DNA of 64,000 nucleotides from Hirundichthys speculiger (lineage: Eukaryota; Chordata; Actinopteri; Beloniformes; Exocoetidae), in assembly GCA_018398805.1 (NCBI GenBank), contig JAGFBZ010000172.1, forward strand, positions 1,178,001 through 1,242,000, written 5' to 3'. The number at the start of each line of letters is the position of its first letter. The first letter of the stretch is position 1. The notes under the pieces were generated by a model. The model was not told the origin of the DNA and did not search any database. It saw only the letters and a program-made list of their open reading frames with translations. Both the position numbers and the translations under genes were made by a program. Below are positions 62,942-64,000 of the stretch, one piece after another.

Positions 62942-63460
62942 GGGCCTGTTTCAGGAAGGAGGCGAGTGGTGTGTCATTTCAATATTTAGTAAAAAAAAAA
63001 ATAAAAACAGTAGTTGAAGTATAAAAACCTTCAATGGGAATATGGATGCAGTTCACTTTCTAATAGTCTCTGTTCAGCATCCTGAAAAAAAGCTGATAAA
63101 ATAATTGAAGGTATTTCATGTGAAGTGATGAGCATACGATGGGTGATATTATATATTTGTGACACACAGAGGAATAAGATCATGTGTATGAGTTATGTAA
63201 CTACAGAAAAACAGTAGACCTCATGTAGATCCTCACTGTACTTTCCTTACACAAATGTGACATGTCATTGTTTAAATGTCTTCAAAATCCACATTACACG
63301 ACCGATTGTCTGTTACCCTGTTTTCTGAAACCAGGTCAACTGAACCTCCTTGCTCGAGATTAAGAAACCTCGCTGTGAGAAACGGAAAACTCAGAGTTTC
63401 CCTGAGTTCAGGTTGAACATACCCAGAGTTGCTACACAGCCTGCTTTCTGAGACAGGCCC
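62942..63460. mobile_element. Inverted-repeat DNA element (MITE), about 519 bp
   Basis: The left end is GGGCCTGTTTCAGGAAGGAGG minus its last base as shown at 62942-62961. The right end, reverse-complemented from 63460, is GGGCCTGTCTCAGAAAGCAG. The ends agree at 17 of 20 positions. The interior near the right end has ACTCAGAGTTTCCCTGAGTT, a small palindrome. It is non-coding. A target duplication is not clear, and the superfamily is not assigned. Confidence 0.65.
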
Positions 63461-64000
63461 GGGATGATCGCTAACTTCCTGTTACTAACCTCAGATAAGA
63501 CTGAGGTTGTTGTCTGAGGGCCACAGCACTTCAGAAAAAACCTCTTTAGTCCTGGAGTTATTCTGGATGTTGTTACGTTTGCATTCTATGTGACTGTGAG
63601 GAACCTTAGGAGTTATTTTTGACCAGGACTTGTCCATTAAATTACTCATAAAACAAAGTTTCTAGAACCACTAAAAAAACTACTCCATGTCCATTTGTCC
63701 CTTCAAGACTGGATTAAAATTTACTCAGAACAGTTGAAAGCTGATCAGAAATCCCCCGTCTCAGGTTACTTCACTGGGATCAGGATAGATTTTAAAGTTC
63801 TTCTCCTGACATAGAAAGCTCTTAAGGACCAAGCTCCCTTCATAGCTCGATGTCATCTCAACAGAGCACTTCGCTCTCAGATTGCAGGTTCACTTGTGGT
63901 TCCTAGAGTTTCCCAACGTAGAGCGGGAAGCAGAGCCTTCAGTGATCAGGCTCCTGTCTTGTGGAACCAGCTCCAATTTAAATTGTTCCTTTTTTGTGTC
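63461..64000 (+). pseudogene. L2/CR1-like LINE reverse transcriptase C-terminal part, continuing past the window
   Basis: It reads NFLLLTSDKTEVVV-stop-GPQHFRK, LQDWIKIYSEQL ... GIRIDFKVLLLT and KALKDQAPFIARC, then LVVPRVSQRRAGSRAFSDQA and VLWNQLQF. Order and motifs match the thumb and C-terminal region of L2/CR1-type LINEs. Stops and shifts show decay. It belongs to a different subfamily from the copy in rab3a. Confidence 0.75.

Overview
This window is nuclear DNA of a ray-finned, probably percomorph, fish. It has spliced genes with GT-AG introns, AATAAA poly(A) signals, long AT, CA and TTA microsatellites, and decayed copies of typical teleost transposons (L2/CR1- and RTE-like LINEs, a Tc1 transposase, hAT-type MITEs, and tails with TGGA repeats). 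There is no sign of bacterial, organellar or viral sequence, and there are no operons or CRISPR arrays.

Four protein-coding genes are supported. From left to right they are lsm4 (minus strand, 5 coding exons, 1528-5062), jund (plus, intronless, 20648-21457), rab3a (minus, 4 coding exons, 28420-40552) and mpv17l2 (plus, 5 coding exons, 57953 to about 61522, with an upstream noncoding exon ending at 57224). LSM4, JUND, RAB3A and MPV17L2 also lie close together on human chromosome 19p13.1, so this is an old conserved gene neighbourhood. The human genes PDE4C and IQCN, which lie between RAB3A and JUND, are not visible here. The four proteins do unrelated jobs: U6 snRNP/RNA decay, AP-1 transcription, synaptic vesicle exocytosis, and mitochondrial inner membrane/ribosome assembly. 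The linkage is inherited neighbourhood, not a pathway.

Between the genes: 5.2-20.4 kb is a repeat-rich intergenic stretch. It holds a 91-bp inverted duplicate (84/91 identical) about 4.1 kb apart, a near-perfect 52-bp palindrome, a MADF-like coding remnant and a LINE endonuclease remnant. 22.5-25 kb is the short gap between the convergent jund and rab3a 3' ends. rab3a introns carry a truncated L2/CR1-like LINE that stops about 20-30 bp from a splice donor, and an RTE-like LINE fragment. 40.6-57.1 kb is a 16-kb gap with a Tc1 remnant, LINE fragments, large microsatellites and a degenerate tandem repeat that looks like a decayed coding array. mpv17l2 intron 1 holds a complete 639-bp hAT-type MITE with an intact 8-bp target duplication. 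The last 1 kb has another inverted-repeat element and an L2/CR1-like LINE running off the end.

I found no new multi-gene system. The points most worth a second look are a one-base frameshift in lsm4 exon 3, a JunD that begins at the position of the mammalian short-isoform start, an unclear last exon of mpv17l2, the inverted duplicate and palindrome upstream of jund, and CTCF-like motifs beside the two outermost promoters.
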